Shown here: in pieces, positions 30,021 through 43,800 of the stretch
How the letters are laid out: each line of letters starts with the position of its first letter
How positions within the stretch are numbered: position 1 is the first letter of the stretch
NCBI GenBank assembly: GCA_037349105.1
Contig: JAYJMM010000032.1
Location: 2,688,364 to 2,752,363, forward strand
Reading direction: 5' to 3'
Origin: Limnomonas spitsbergensis
Lineage: Eukaryota; Chlorophyta; Chlorophyceae; Chlamydomonadales
DNA: 64,000 nucleotides
Program-made: the position numbers and the translations under genes
Notes under the pieces: model-generated
The model's database searches: none
Seen by the model: only the letters and a program-made list of their open reading frames with translations
Told to the model about the DNA's origin: nothing

Positions 30021-30162
30021 GGAATGTGCATCACAGCAACCCGTCCTCACGTGCAGCGCATGCCGGCATGCTCATGCCCCTGCTCGAAGCTGTTAGCGAG
30101 GCAGAAGGTTGTGAGGCAGACCCTTTAGAAACAGCAAGCCATGTTGTACATTTATTCATTAG

Positions 30163-30340
30163 CCGAAACGGGTGCAAGCTCCATTGGGAGCTTGCATTTG
30201 AATGTGTTACGGATATGCGAGCGGCTAGCGGAGTTCATTCAGAGAACCATGCCATTCAGAGAACCAGCTGCTATCATGGCCACCCCTGCTGCCCCTACAG
30301 CCCATGTAGCCCCTGCAGCCCAGCACCCTTCCTCCCCCAG
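30163..30340 (+). CDS. Possible exon of unknown gene
   Basis: After TTTATTCATTAG an open segment reads ETGASSIGSLHLNVLRICER, then a Pro/Ala-rich tail, before CCCCCAG|GTTCAT. It looks protein-like, but the donor is weak, no partner exon is identified and no family is recognised. Confidence 0.25.
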
Positions 30341-30810
30341 GTTCATCTGAAGAGAGCATGTCCGCATCAGTCCAGGATGCAGCTCTTTACATTGGCACTA
30401 GCCCAGGAATCTTGATAGTTTTTGTGCAGCCTTTGGGCCTAGATGGAAGGAATTTGGCATGGGCCATCTACCAGACTACCCCCTAGGAGAGGAGTCGACC
30501 AAGTTCGCAGTGGGTGTCATTGCGCGCGTCATGATGCGCAACCAACCTGCTCAGTCGGGTCTCATTCCCACCTTTTATTTTGTATTTTTAAGCGGATTCA
30601 CTATGCAGACTATATTGCCTAGCCATGCCCTTTGTTTCATGATGTTTGAGGCACCTTCATAGCTTGATACGCACGAGACATGCCTCTCAAGTAGAAGGCT
30701 TTGAGCGGGGCTTCTGACTGAAATCTTGGTTTCCTGTTTTCCCCTCGAAAATTGTTAAGTTCAGGAATCATGTGACGGTATTACGGCTTCAGATATTTTA
30801 TCACAACTAT
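30341..30810. other. Interior of the 5.1-kb element, no gene recognised
   Basis: One 67-codon ORF (30459-30662) has no support. Otherwise nothing is seen. Confidence 0.4.
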
Positions 30811-31340
30811 GCTGATTTGCCCCAGGTATGCACCATAGGAGACCCAAGCAAGGCTGAATACTGAAATTTTAATTATGCTGATGCACCCTAGACATGCCAC
30901 TCTAGAAGACCCGAGGAGGTCTCTAGACTGAAATCTTAATTATGCTGATGCGCCCAGGTATGCACCATAGGAAACGTGAGCAAGGCTTAAGACTGAAATC
31001 TTAATCATGCGGATGCGCCCTAGACATGCCACTCTAGGAGACCCAAGCATGGTTCCATACTGAACCTTAATTATGCTGATGCGCCCTAGACATGCCACTT
31101 TAGGAGATGTGAGCAATGCTGTAGACTGAAATCTTTATTATGTTGATGAGCCACAAGCATGCCACTCGAGGAATCCCAAGCACGGAATCCCAAGAACTGA
31201 AATCTAATTTGTGTCGATGCCCCTAGGCTTGCCACTCTAGGAGACCTAAGCTGGGCTGTAGACTGGAATGATAAATTCACTGATGCACCCCCAGCATGTC
31301 ACTCTAGAAGACCCAAGCTGGGTTAAAGGTTGAAATCTTG
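30811..31340. repeat. 66-bp tandem repeat, eight units
   Basis: The word GCTGATGCGCCCTAGACATG and variants start at 30811, 30877, 30944, 31009, 31075, 31142, 31214 and 31279. Two variant types (CCCAGGTATGCACCATAGG and CCTAGACATGCCACTCTAGG) alternate at first. Confidence 0.85.
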
Positions 31341-31516
31341 AGTGTGGATCCTTGTGATACTGTTATGCCATTGAGGGATACTGTTGCTAAGCCACTTTCA
31401 CTGGGTAAGGCTGTTGAGTCAAGTTCAAAACCACTGTATATTACATGACGGAAACCTCAATATTGGCGGAAATGCGAGCCAAGCATAGACAACTGAAGAC
31501 AGGCTGGAGTTTTTTG

Positions 31517-32408
31517 TCACTTCGCAAAGATGCGCTCCCCTGACTCCTTCTCCCTCTGAACTGTGTTCATGTGGTGCACACAGTACCGCACGCACAGAAG
31601 GAAAACAATATGAGACATGTATCCGCAGTTGCTCTCCAAACTCCTGATTAGTTTTGGTGAATGCCCGGAGCGGTCGCTGCGCATCCTAGCGAAAGCAGCC
31701 CTCAAGTCATCGAGCTTCTCCTCAGAGATACCAGCAGAGTAGCTGCTGTCTTGCACGAGGGCTAGCCGTGATATACGGTGGCTATGGTCCTGGACAAAGC
31801 ATCTGTTCTTGAAGCTTGACCCCAAAACAAGCGGCACCTCAAGATCTGCCAAACAAGGGGCCGCGATGCCACACCGGTCATGGTGAAAGCCAATTGTGAT
31901 ACCATCATACTGTTGCATGATGACGTCAAGCGTGGCACGCCGAAAAAGCGGCGATTCGTTGCTGAGCAAGCGCTGCTTTGCTGTTGCAACAACGGCCGCA
32001 GTGACCTCTATGGAGCCTGTCATAGGCACTATGTGATACCTTCGAAGGGCATGAATGGTAGAACTGAGCAAATGGAGCAGGTGCAATGTGCCAAACCTTG
32101 ACCATCCTACGGCTGGTGGCCCGGGCAAAACAGGGCTTGATGCACGTGGATCCCCGGGCCTTAGCTGAATCACAGTATAGGCTCAAAAAAAAAAACGTGT
32201 AGCATACCCTGGGTTGCACCTTTTTGTTTGCAAGTGGCAGTTCAGGATATCTGACTGACCTGAGCAGCAAGTTGCGGTAGAAGTTCCACAAGCCGATACA
32301 TTGCGCTGACAAGTCACACATGACCTCATACGAGAAGAAGCACATGGGGCTGTACCCTAAGCGGGGTATGGGAAAGAGAAAGTGATACATTACAAAGGCT
32401 TGATCCAT
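31517..32408 (-). CDS. Unknown two-exon protein inside the 5.1-kb element
   Basis: Exon 1 is 32408-32220 (63 codons; ATG in the good context GCCATGG) and ends AAAAAG|GTGCAA. Exon 2 is 32164-31517 after GTGATTCAG, with 215 codons and a stop. The intron is 55 bases, has a T-rich tract on this strand, and both junctions are phase 0, giving 278 residues. Exon 1 is rich in aromatic residues and Cys (FFSYEVMCDLSAQCIGLWNF). Exon 2 has ITIGFHHDRCGIAAPCLADL and a C-terminal CGYMSHIVFLLCVRYCVHH. I recognise no family. Position inside the element suggests a transposon-encoded or cargo protein. Upstream exons toward 32870 are possible. Confidence 0.5.
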
Positions 32409-32878
32409 GGCATGCTCTGTTTAAATCCACTCGTGATGTACATTTGCCCCTGTTTATAGAAAAGCTTCGGGTTAGCGAATTTACAGTCTAGCCCAGGGCA
32501 AATTTACCTCAGCAAGGCGAACTCTGATCCATCTGCCTCGAAACGCCCAGGCGGGATTAAAGCACTTTCATACGGGTATGCAACTTGACCTTCAGCAGTC
32601 CACCCAACCTAATGACGCCACATGTCATGTCAGGCAGCTTCTGGTCCCCCCACGAGATATGGCCGCATGTCTGGCCACACCTCTTTGCAGAGCAGCTGTG
32701 AGTCGTTAGCCCCTCCTCTGTCATGGATCACGCAGAGAAATCATCGCCGGTATTCTCGCAGATGCGGACCGGATCCCCCCGTGAACTGCAGCCAGTGAGA
32801 ATGTTCATGACTCATGGATCCTTGGCTGGGTTCTCTAGCATACAGTCACGAGAGATGCTGCAATGTTGGCAGACGGGG
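32409..32878. other. Interior of the 5.1-kb element, right side
   Basis: No gene recognised. It probably contains the promoter or further 5' exons of the minus-strand gene, if that gene is real. Confidence 0.4.
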
Positions 32879-33652
32879 GGTAGTGCGTATGCGGGCGGGG
32901 TGTTTGCATGTGGGAAGGAGCTAAGAATGCAGGTGGAGGGTCGCGAGCGCGGCTACGTGATGTGAATGCAAGCGAGGACCTGTGCATGCAAGGAACGCGC
33001 ATGCGTGTGGGGCGCTCTGCAAGCAGGCGGGATGCTGTGCATGTGGGCAGGGGTGTGTGCATGTAGGCAGTGTGCATGTGGGTGGGAGCTGTGCATGCAA
33101 GCGGTGCGCATGCGGCCGGGGGGTAGTCCGGTAGTGCATGCAAGCGGGAGGGTAACGTGCATGCATGTGGGGGGCTGGGCATGCATTCGGGGGCTGCCAG
33201 TGCTGGTGGAAGCTGCGCATGCATGTAAGATGTTGCCCAAAAAGGGTGGGATGCTGTGTTCGCTGGCTCATTGCTGTGCATGTGGGCTAAACTGCACACC
33301 AAAATGCAGTGAATGCTCTTGTAGTAGGCGAAGGTTCAGGCACGCTTCGTACCAGTTAACGTAGTACCGGCAGCTTTAGATAATCGCTCCTCATCAGGAT
33401 GGGTGCAGCAGCGATTAGTCCACCCTCGCCTGCAATACCCCCGCTTCCATGGAGGCCCTCTGGGCATTTGGTACGATCGGAATCGAGGTCGATAAATAAC
33501 AAGTAATGCAAGTATTTAATGGCATGCGCTCCTCTTCAAAGATGACGGACTTAGGAAAAAATGACGTCACTCACTTGCCAACGTTGGCAAATAATGCCAT
33601 GTCATTTGACTGAAACGTTGGAGAGTAAAAGTACGTTTTTAAGGGAGATCGA
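32879..33652 (-). repeat. Right terminal inverted repeat of the 5.1-kb element
   Basis: Reverse complement of 28565-29337 with scattered differences, a few small indels, and TA immediately outside at 33653-33654. Confidence 0.85.
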
Positions 33653-33769
33653 TACCTCAAAAAACCACGGTCGCGAGCAACCGTATTCCAACCGTGATCG
33701 TGATTTTTTCGCGACCGTCATGACTATGGCGGAAAGCAGGATAAACTGAGCAAATTGAGCAAGCAGTTT

Positions 33770-34140
33770 CAGTCAATAACGTTATTCAGAAGGGGGAAAA
33801 GAAGAAAGTGAAAAGAAGAGGGCCTTTCCTTTTGTTCCTTCCCCCCCCAATCCGAGTCAATAACGTTACACCTATGGGCCCGCTCGAAGCTCGGCTGCGT
33901 GGGCGCCCAACTGTTCAGAAGGGAGAAAATAAGAACTAGCTAAAAGGAAGAGAGGGGGAAAGGAACACAAGGAGAGGCCGGGAAGGCAATCAAAGAAGAC
34001 CAAGTCCGACACCTGAGTTCTAGTGGAGACTAGCCATAAGTAAACAAAGCCTCCCAAAACAAGTCCACAAAAGCAAGCGTGTCCCACCCCTGCTTGCTTG
34101 GCCGCGAGGGCGCCCCACTAATCAGAGGGGGGAAGAGGTG
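33770..34140 (-). repeat. Repeat family flanking the 5.1-kb element, right copies
   Basis: Three related blocks: GTCAATAACGTTATTCAGAA near 33773, GTCAATAACGTTACACC near 33856 with GGCTGCGTGGGCGCCCAACT, and GGCCGCGAGGGCGCCCCACT near 34101. Each leads into purine-rich sequence. The central block matches 27958-28015 in reverse. Confidence 0.6.
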
Positions 34141-34479
34141 AAACTAAATTCGAGTAAGACAGATGAAACATGGGTGGTGAAAAATCTGAAACGGTAGTAA
34201 CTGCAGGAATTCCCGCGGGTTCCACAATTACACTGCACCATAGTCTTTTGCATATAACTGGCAAGGGCCAAAAGAATCCCCAATGTGCCCCCCCTCGGGC
34301 ATGGTGAGGCTGCCTACGGTAAGCAACTCCGCCTGTCAGCTTAGACCATGAGACATTTTCCGGGCCTTGCCTCAGAGATAAGTGGCTCTTATGTTCTGCA
34401 GGGACACCACTGAGGAGAGTGTGACCTCCCTCCCAGAGTCAGACAAGTTTCAGATGAGTCCATCCTGACATCTCCTGTG
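34141..34479. other. Unique sequence left of the megasatellite
   Basis: No gene or repeat recognised. It abuts the first partial 46-bp unit at about 34480. Confidence 0.5.
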
Positions 34480-37400
34480 CCAGCATCTCCCCAACACACC
34501 CAGCAGCATGCCCATGGCCCATGCCTGCGGATTTCAGCAACACACCCAGCAGCATGCCCATGGCCCATGCCTGCGGATTCCAGCAACACACCCAGCAGCA
34601 TGCCCATGGCCCATGCCTGCGGATTCCAGCAACACACCAAGCAACATGCCCATGGTCCATGCCTGCGGATTCCAGCAACACACCCAGCAGCATGCCCATG
34701 GCCCATGCCTGCGGATTCCAGCAACACACCCAGGAGCATGCCCATGGCCCATGCCTGCGGATTCCAGCAACACACCCAGCAGCATGCCCATGGCCCATGC
34801 CTGCGGATTCCAGCAACACACCCAGCAGCATGCCCATGGCCCATGCCTGCGGATTCCAGCAACACACCCAGCAGCATGCCCATGGCCCATGCCTGCGGAT
34901 TCCAGCAACACACCCAGCAGCATGCCCATGGCCCATGCCTGCGGATTCCAGCAACACACCCAGCAGCATGCCCATGGCCCATGCCTGCGGATTCCAGCAA
35001 CACACCCAGCAGCATGCCCATGGCCCATGCCTGCGGATTCCAGCAACACACCCAGCAGCATGCCCATGGCCCATACCTGCGGATTCCAGCAACACACCCA
35101 GGGGCATGCCCATGGTCCATGCCTGCGGATTCCAGCAACACACCCAGCAGCATGCCCATGGCCCATGCCTGCGGATTCCAGCAACACACCCATGGGCATG
35201 CCCATGGTCCATGCCTGCGGATTCCAGCAACACACCCAGCAGCATGCCCATGGCCCATACCTGCGGATTCCAGCAACACACCCAGCAGCATGCCCATGGC
35301 CCATGCCTGCGGATTCCAGCAACACACCCAGGGGCATGCCCATGGTCCATGCCTGCGGATTCCAGCAACACACCCAGGGGCATGCCCATGGTCCATGCCT
35401 GCGGATTCCAGCAACCCACCCAGCAGCATGCCCATGGCCCATACCTGCGGATTCCAGCAACACACCCAGCAACATGCCCATGGCCCATGGCTGCAGATTC
35501 CAGCAACACACCCAGCAGCATGCCCATGGCCCATGCCTGCGGATTCCAGCAACACACCCTGCAGCATGCCCATGGCCCATGCCTGCGGTTTCCAGCAACA
35601 CACCCAGCAGCATGCCCATGGCCCATGCCTGCGGATTCCAGCAACACACCCAGCAGCATGCCCATGGCCCATGCCTGCAGATTCCAGCAACACACCCAGC
35701 AGCATGCCCATGGCCCATGCCTGCGGATTCGAGCAACACACCCAGCAGCATGCCCATGGCCCATGCCTGCGGATTCCAGCAACACACCCAGCAGCATGCC
35801 CATGGCCCATGCCTGCGGATTCCAGCAACCCACCCAGCAGCATGCCCATGGTCCATGCCTGCGGATTCCAGCAACACACCCAGGAGCATGCCCATGGCCC
35901 ATGCCTGCGGATTCCAGCAACACACCCAGCAGCATGCCCATGGCCCATGCCTGCGGATTCCAGCAACACACCCAGCAGCATGCCCATGGCCCATACCTGC
36001 GGATTCCAGCAACACACCTAGGGGCATGCCCATGGTCCATGCCTGCGGATTCCAGCAACACACCCAGCAGCATGCCCATGGCCCATGCCTGCGGATTCCA
36101 GCAACACACCCAGGGGCATGCCCATGGCCCATGCCTGCGGATTCCAGCAACACACCCAGCAGCATGCCCATGGCCCATGCCTGCGGATTCCAGCAACACA
36201 CCCAGCAGCATGCCCATGGTCCATGCCTGCGGATTCCAGCAACACACCCAGCAGCATGCCCATGGCCCATGCCTGCGGATTCCAGCAACACACCCAGCAG
36301 CATGCCCATGGCCCATGCCTGCGGATTCCAGCAACACACCCAGCAGCATGCCCATGGCCCATGCCTGCGGATTCCAGCAACACACCCAGCAGCATGCCCA
36401 TGGCCCATGCCTGCGGATTCCAGCAACACACCCAGCAGCATGCCCATGGCCCATGCCTGCGGATTCCAGCAACACACCCAGCAGCATGCCCATGGCCCAT
36501 GCCTGCGGATTCCAGCAACACACCCAGCAGCATGCCCATGGCCCATGCCTGCGGATTCCAGCAACACACCCAGGAGCATGCCCATGGCCCATGCCTGCGG
36601 ATTCCAGCAACACACCCAGCAGCATGCCCATGGCCCATGCCTGCGGATTCCAGCAACACACCCAGCAGCATGCCCATGGTCCATGCCTGCGGATTCCAGC
36701 AACACACCCAGGAGCATGCCCATGGCCCATGCCTGCGGATTCCAGCAACACACCCAGGAGCATGCCCATGGCCCATGCCTGCAGATTCCAGCAACACACC
36801 CAGCAGCATGCCCATGGCCCATGCCTGCGGATTCCAGCAACCCACCCAGCAGCATGCCCATGGCCCATGCCTGCGGATTCCAGCAACACACCCAGCAGCA
36901 TGCCCATGGTCCATGCCTGCGGATTCCAGCAACCCACCAAGCAGCATGCCCATGGCCCATACCTGCGGATTCCAGCAACACACCCAGCAACATGCCCATG
37001 GCCCATGGCTGCAGATTCCAGCAACCCACCCAGCAGCATGCCCATGGCCCATGCCTGCGGATTCCAGCAACACACCCTGCAGCATGCCCATGGCCCATGC
37101 CTGCGGATTCCAGCAACACACCCAGCAGCATGCCCATGGCCCATGCCTGCGGATTCCAGCAACACACCCAGCAGCATGCCCATGGCCCATGCCTGCAGAT
37201 TCCAGCAACACACCCAGCAGCATGCCCATGGCCCATGCCTGCGGATTCCAGCAACACACCCAGCAGCATGCCCATGGCCCATGCCTGCGGATTCCAGCAA
37301 CACACCCAGCAGCATGCCCATGGTCCATGCCTGCGGATTCCAGCAACCCACCCAGCAGCATGCCCATGGCCCATACCTGCGGATTCCAGCAACACACCCA

Positions 37401-40400
37401 GCAACATGCCCATGGCCCATGCCTGCGGATTCCAGCAACACACCCAGCAGCATGCCCATGGCCCATGCCTGCGGATTCCAGCAACACACCAAGCAGCATG
37501 CCCATGGCCCATACCTGCGGATTCCAGCAACACACCCAGGGGCATGCCCATGGTCCATGCCTGCGGATTCCAGCAACACACCCAGCAGCATGCCCATGGC
37601 CCATGCCTGCGGATTCCAGCAACACACCCAGGGGCATGCCTATGGCCCATGCCTGCGGATTCCAGCAACACACCCAGCAGCATGCCCATGGCCCATGCCT
37701 GCGGATTCCAGCAACACACCCAGGAGCATGCCCATGGCCCATGCCTGCGGATTCCAGCAACACACCCAGCAGCATGCCCATGGCCCATGCCTGCGGATTC
37801 CAGCAACACACCCAGCAGCATGCCCATGGCCCATACCTTCGGATTCCAGCAACACGCCCAGGGGCATGCCCATGGTCCATGCCTGCGGATTCCAGCAACA
37901 CACCCAGCAGCATGCCCATGGCCCATGCCTGCGGATTCCAGCAACACACCCAGCAGCATGCCCATGGCCCATGCCTGCGGATTCCAGCAACACACCCAGC
38001 AGCATGCCCATGGCCCATGCCTGCGGATTCCAGCAACACACCCAGCAGCATGCCCATGGCCCATGCCTGCGGATTCCAGCAACACACCCAGGGGCATGCC
38101 CATGGTCCATGCCTGTGGATTCCAGCAACACACCCAGCAGCATGCCCATGGCCCATGCCTGCAGATTCCAGCAAAACACCCAGCAACATGCCCATGGCCC
38201 ATGCTTGCGGATTCCAGCAACACACCCAGCAGCATGCCCATGGCCCATGCCTGCGGATTCCAGCAACACACCCAGCAGCATGCCCATGGCCCATGCCTGC
38301 GGATTCCAGCAACACACCCAGCAGCATGCCCATGGCCCATACCTGCGGATTCCAGCAACACACCCAGCAGCATGCCCATGGCCCATGCCTGTGGATTCCA
38401 GCAACACACCCAGCAGCATGCCCATGGCCCATGCCTGCGGATTCCAGCAACACACCCAGGAGCATGCCCATGGCCCATGCCTGCGGATTCCAGCAACACA
38501 CCCAGCAGCATGCCCATGGCCCATACCTGCGGATTCCAGCAACACACCCAGCAGCATGCCCATGGCCCATGCCTGCGGATTCCAGCAACACACCCAGCAG
38601 CATGCCCATGGCCCATGCCTGCGGATTCCAGCAACCCACCCAGCAGCATGCCCATGGCCCATACCTGCGAATTCCAGCAACACACCCAGCAGCATGCCCA
38701 TGGCCCATGCCTGCGGATTCCAGCAACACACCCAGCAGCATGCCCATGGCCCATGCCTGCGGATTCCAGCAACACACCCAGGAGCATGCCCATGGCCCAT
38801 GCCTGCGGATTCCAGCAACACACCCAGGAGCATGCCCATGGCCCATGCCTGCAGATTCCAGCAACACACCCAGCAGCATGCCCATGGCCCATGGCTGCAG
38901 ATTCCAGCAACCCACCCAGCAGCATGCCCATGGCCCATGCCTGCGGATTCCAGCAACACACCCAGCAGCATGCCCATGGTCCATGCCTGCGGATTCCAGC
39001 AACCCACCCAGCAGCATGCCCATGGCCCATACCTGCGGATTCCAGCAACACACCCAGCAACATGCCCATGGCCCATGGCTGCAGATTCCAGCAACCCACC
39101 CAGCAGCATGCCCATGGCCCATGCCTGCGGATTCCAGCAACACACCCTGCAGCATGCCCATGGCCCATGCCTGCGGATTCCAGCAACACACCCAGCAGCA
39201 TGCCCATGGCCCATGCCTGCGGATTCCAGCAACACACCCAGCAGCATGCCCATGGCCCATGCCTGCAGATTCCAGCAACACACCCAGCAGCATGCCCATG
39301 GCCCATGCCTGCGGATTCCAGCAACACACCCAGCAGCATGCCCATGGCCCATGCCTGCGGATTCCAGCAACACACCCAGCAGCATGCCCATGGTCCATGC
39401 CTGCGGATTCCAGCAACCCACCCAGCAGCATGCCCATGGCCCATACCTGCGGATTCCAGCAACACACCCAGCAACATGCCCATGGCCCATGCCTGCGGAT
39501 TCCAGCAACACACCCAGCAGCATGCCCATGGCCCATGCCTGCGGATTCCAGCAACACACCCAGCAGCATGCCCATGGCCCATACCTGCGGATTCCAGCAA
39601 CACACCCAGCAGCATGCCCATGGTCCATGCCTGCGGATTCCAGCAACACACCCAGCAGCATGCCCATGGCCCATGCCTGCGGATTCCAGCAACACACCCA
39701 GGGGCATGCCCATGGCCCATGCCTGCGGATTCCAGCAACACACCCAGCAGCATGCCCATGGCCCATGCCTGCGGATTCCAGCAACACACCCAGGAGCATG
39801 CCCATGGCCCATGCCTGCGGATTCCAGCAACCCACCCAGCAGCATGCCCATGGCCCATACCTGCGGATTCCAGCAACACACCCAGCAACATGCCCATGGC
39901 CCATGGCTGCAGATTCCAGCAACACACCCAGCAGCATGCCCATGGCCCATGCCTGCGGATTCCAGCAACACACCCAGCAGCATGCCCATGGCCCATGCCT
40001 GCGGATTCCAGCAACACACCCAGCAGCATGCCCATGGCCCATACCTTCGGATTCCAGCAACACGCCCAGGGGCATGCCCATGGCCCATGCCTGCGGATTC
40101 CAGCAACACACCCAGCAGCATGCCCATGGCCCATGCCTGCGGATTCCAGCAACACACCCAGCAGCATGCCCATGGCCCATGCCTGCGGATTCCAGCAACA
40201 CACCCAGCAGCATGCCCATGGCCCATGCCTGCGGATTCCAGCAACACACCCAGCAGCATGCCCATGGCCCATGCCTGCGGATTCCAGCAACACACCCAGC
40301 AGGCATGCCCATGGTCCATGCCTGCGGATTCCAGCAACACACCCAGCAGCATGCCCATGGCCCATGCCTGCAGATTCCAGCAACACACCCAGCAACATGC

Positions 40401-40863
40401 CCATGGCCCATGCTTGCGGATTCCAGCAACACACCCAGCAGCATGCCCATGGCCCATGCCTGCGGATTCCAGCAACACACCCAGCAGCATGCCCATGGCC
40501 CATGCCTGCGGATTCCAGCAACACACCCAGCAGCATGCCCATGGCCCATGCCTGCGGATTCCAGCAACACACCCAGCAGCATGCCCATGGCCCATGCCTG
40601 CGGATTCCAGCAACACACCCAGCAGCATGCCCATGGCCCATGCCTGCGGATTCCAGCAACACACCAAGCAACATGCCCATGGTCCATGCCTGCGGATTCG
40701 AGCAACACACCCAGCAGCATGCCCATGGCCCATGCCTGCGGATTCCAGCAACACACCCAGGAGCATGCCCATGGCCCATGCCTGCGGATTCCAGCAACAC
40801 ACCCAGCAGCATGCCCATGGCCCATGCCTGCGGATTCCAGCAACACACCCAGCAGCATGCCCA

Positions 40864-43800
40864 TGGCTCATGCCTGCGGATTCCAGCAACACACCCAGCA
40901 GCATGCCCATGGCCCATGCCTGCGGATTCCAGCAACACACCCAGCAGCATGCCCATGGCCCATACCTGCGGATTCCAGCAACACGCCCAGGGGCATGCCC
41001 ATGGTCCATGCCTGCGGATTCCAGCAACACACCCAGCAGCATGCCCATGGCCCATGCCTGCGGATTCCAGCAACACACCCAGCAGCATGCCCATGGCCCA
41101 TACCTGCGGATTCCAGCAACACACCCAGGGCATGCCCATGGTCCCATGCCTGCGGATTCCAGCAACACACCCAGCAGCATGCCCATGGCCCATGCCTGCG
41201 GATTCCAGCAACACACCCAGGGGCATGCCCATGGCCCATGCCTGCGGATTCCAGCAACACACCCAGCAGCATGCCCATGGCCCATGCCTGCGGATTCCAG
41301 CAACACACCCAGGAGCATGCCCATGGCCCATGCCTGCGGATTCCAGCAACCCACCCAGCAGCATGCCCATGGCCCATACCTGCGGATTCCAGCAACACAC
41401 CCAGCAACATGCCCATGGCCCATGGCTGCAGATTCCAGCAACCCACCCAGCAGCATGCCCATGGCCCATGCCTGCGGATTCCAGCAACACACCCAGCAGC
41501 ATGCCCATGGCCCATGCCTGCGGATTCCAGCAACACACCCAGCAGCATGCCCATGGCCCATACCTTCGGATTCCAGCAACACGCCCAGGGGCATGCCCAT
41601 GGTCCATGCCTGCGGATTCCAGCAACACACCCAGCAGCATGCCCATGGCCCATGCCTGCGGATTCCAGCAACACACCCAGCAGCATGCCCATGGCCCATG
41701 CCTGCGGATTCCAGCAACACACCCAGCAGCATGCCCATGGCCCATGCCTGCGGATTCCAGCAACACACCCAGCAGCATGCCCATGGCCCATGCCTGCGGA
41801 TTCCAGCAACACACCCAGGGGCATGCCCATGGTCCATGCCTGCGAATTCCAGCAACACACCCAGCAGCATGCCCATGGCCCATGCCTGCAGATTCCAGCA
41901 TCACACCCAGCAACATGCCCATGGCCCATGCTTGCGGATTCCAGCAACACACCCAGCAGCATGCCCATGGCCCATGCCTGCGGATTCCAGCAACACACCC
42001 AGCAGCATGCCCATGGCCCATGCCTGCGGATTCCAGCAACACACCCAGCAGCATGCCCATGGCCCATGCCTGCGGATTCCAGCAACACACCCAGCAGCAT
42101 GCCCATGGCCCATGCCTGCGGATTCCAGCAACACACCCAGCAGCATGCCCATGGCCCATGCCTGCGGATACCAGCAACACACCAAGCAACATGCCCATGG
42201 TCCATGCCTGCGGATTCGAGCAACACACCCAGCAGCATGCCCATGGCCCATGCCTGCGGATTCCAGCAACACACCCAGGAGCATGCCCATGGCCCATGCC
42301 TGCGGATTCCAGCAACACACCCAGCAGCATGCCCATGGCCCATGCCTGCGGATTCCAGCAACACACCCAGCAGCATGCCCATGGCTCATGCCTGCGGATT
42401 CCAGCAACACACCCAGCAGCATGCCCATGGCCCATGCCTGCGGATTCCAGCAACACACCCAGCAGCATGCCCATGGCCCATACCTGCGGATTCCAGCAAC
42501 ACGCCCAGGGGCATGCCCATGGTCCATGCCTGCGGATTCCAGCAACACACCCAGGAGCATGCCCATGGCCCATGCCTGCGGATTCCAGCAACACACCCAG
42601 CAGCATGCCCATGGCCCATGCCTGCGGATTCCAGCAACACACCCAGCAGCATGCCCATGGCCCATGCCTGCGGATTCCAGCAACACACCCAGCAGCATGC
42701 CCATGGCCCATGCCTGCGGATTCCAGCAACACACCCAGCAGCATGCCCATGGCCCATGCCTGCGGATTCCAGCAACACACCCAGGAGCATGCCCATGGCC
42801 CATGCCTGCGGATTCCAGCAACACACCCAGCAGCATGCCCATGGCCCATGCCTGCGGATTCCAGCAACACACCCAGCAGCATGCCCATGGCCCATGCCTG
42901 CGGATTCCAGCAACACACCCAGCAGCATGCCCATGGTCCATGCCTGCGGATTCCAGCAACACACCCAGGAGCATGCCCATGGCCCATGCCTGCGGATTCC
43001 AGCAACACACCCAGGAGCATGCCCATGGCCCATGCCTGCAGATTCCAGCAACACACCCAGCAGCATGCCCATGGCCCATGGCTGCAGATTCCAGCAACCC
43101 ACCCAGCAGCATGCCCATGGCCCATGCCTGCGGATTCCAGCAACACACCCAGCAGCATGCCCATGGTCCATGCCTGCGGATTCCAGCAACCCACCCAGCA
43201 GCATGCCCATGGCCCATACCTGCGGATTCCAGCAACACACCCAGCAGCATGCCCATGGCCCATACCTGCGGATTCCAGCAACACGCCCAGGGGCATGCCC
43301 ATGGTCCATGCCTGCGGATTCCAGCAACACACCCAGCAGCATGCCCATGGCCCTTGCCTGCGGATTCCAGCAACACACCCAGCAGCATGCCCATGGCCCA
43401 TGCCTGCGGATTCCAGCAACACACCCAGCAGCATGCCCATGGCCCATGCCTGCGGATTCCAGCAACACACCCAGCAGCATGCCCATGGTCCATGCCTGCG
43501 GATTCCAGCAACACACCCAGGAGCATGCCCATGGCCCATGCCTGCGGATTCCAGCAACACACCCAGGAGCATGCCCATGGCCCATGCCTGCGGATTCCAG
43601 CAACACACCCAGCAGCATGCCCATGGCCCATACCTGCGGATTCCAGCAACACACCCAGCAACATGCCCATGGCCCATGGCTGCAGATTCCAGCAACACAC
43701 CCAGCAGCATGCCCATGGCCCATGCCTGCGGATTCCAGCAACACACCCTGCAGCATGCCCATGGCCCATGCCTGCGGATTCCAGCAACACACCCAGCAGC

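Larger units (their letters stand above)
28565..33652. mobile_element. 5.1-kb element with long terminal inverted repeats
   Basis: TCGATCTCCCTTAAAAACG begins the left end, and its reverse complement closes the right end at 33652; TA flanks both (28563-28564, 33653-33654). The inverted arms extend roughly 770 bp and are nearly identical in the outer 215 bp or so. Inside are CATGCACA iterons, a 66-bp tandem repeat, a weak plus-strand exon candidate and a likely two-exon minus-strand gene. No recognised transposase motif is seen. Polintons and their 6-bp duplications do not fit; a TA-targeting DNA transposon is most likely. Confidence 0.85.

Noticed and set aside
28851..30128. Numerous Cys/His/Met-rich ORFs on both strands
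   Set aside because: They come from CATGCACA-type short repeats in the inverted arms of the transposon.
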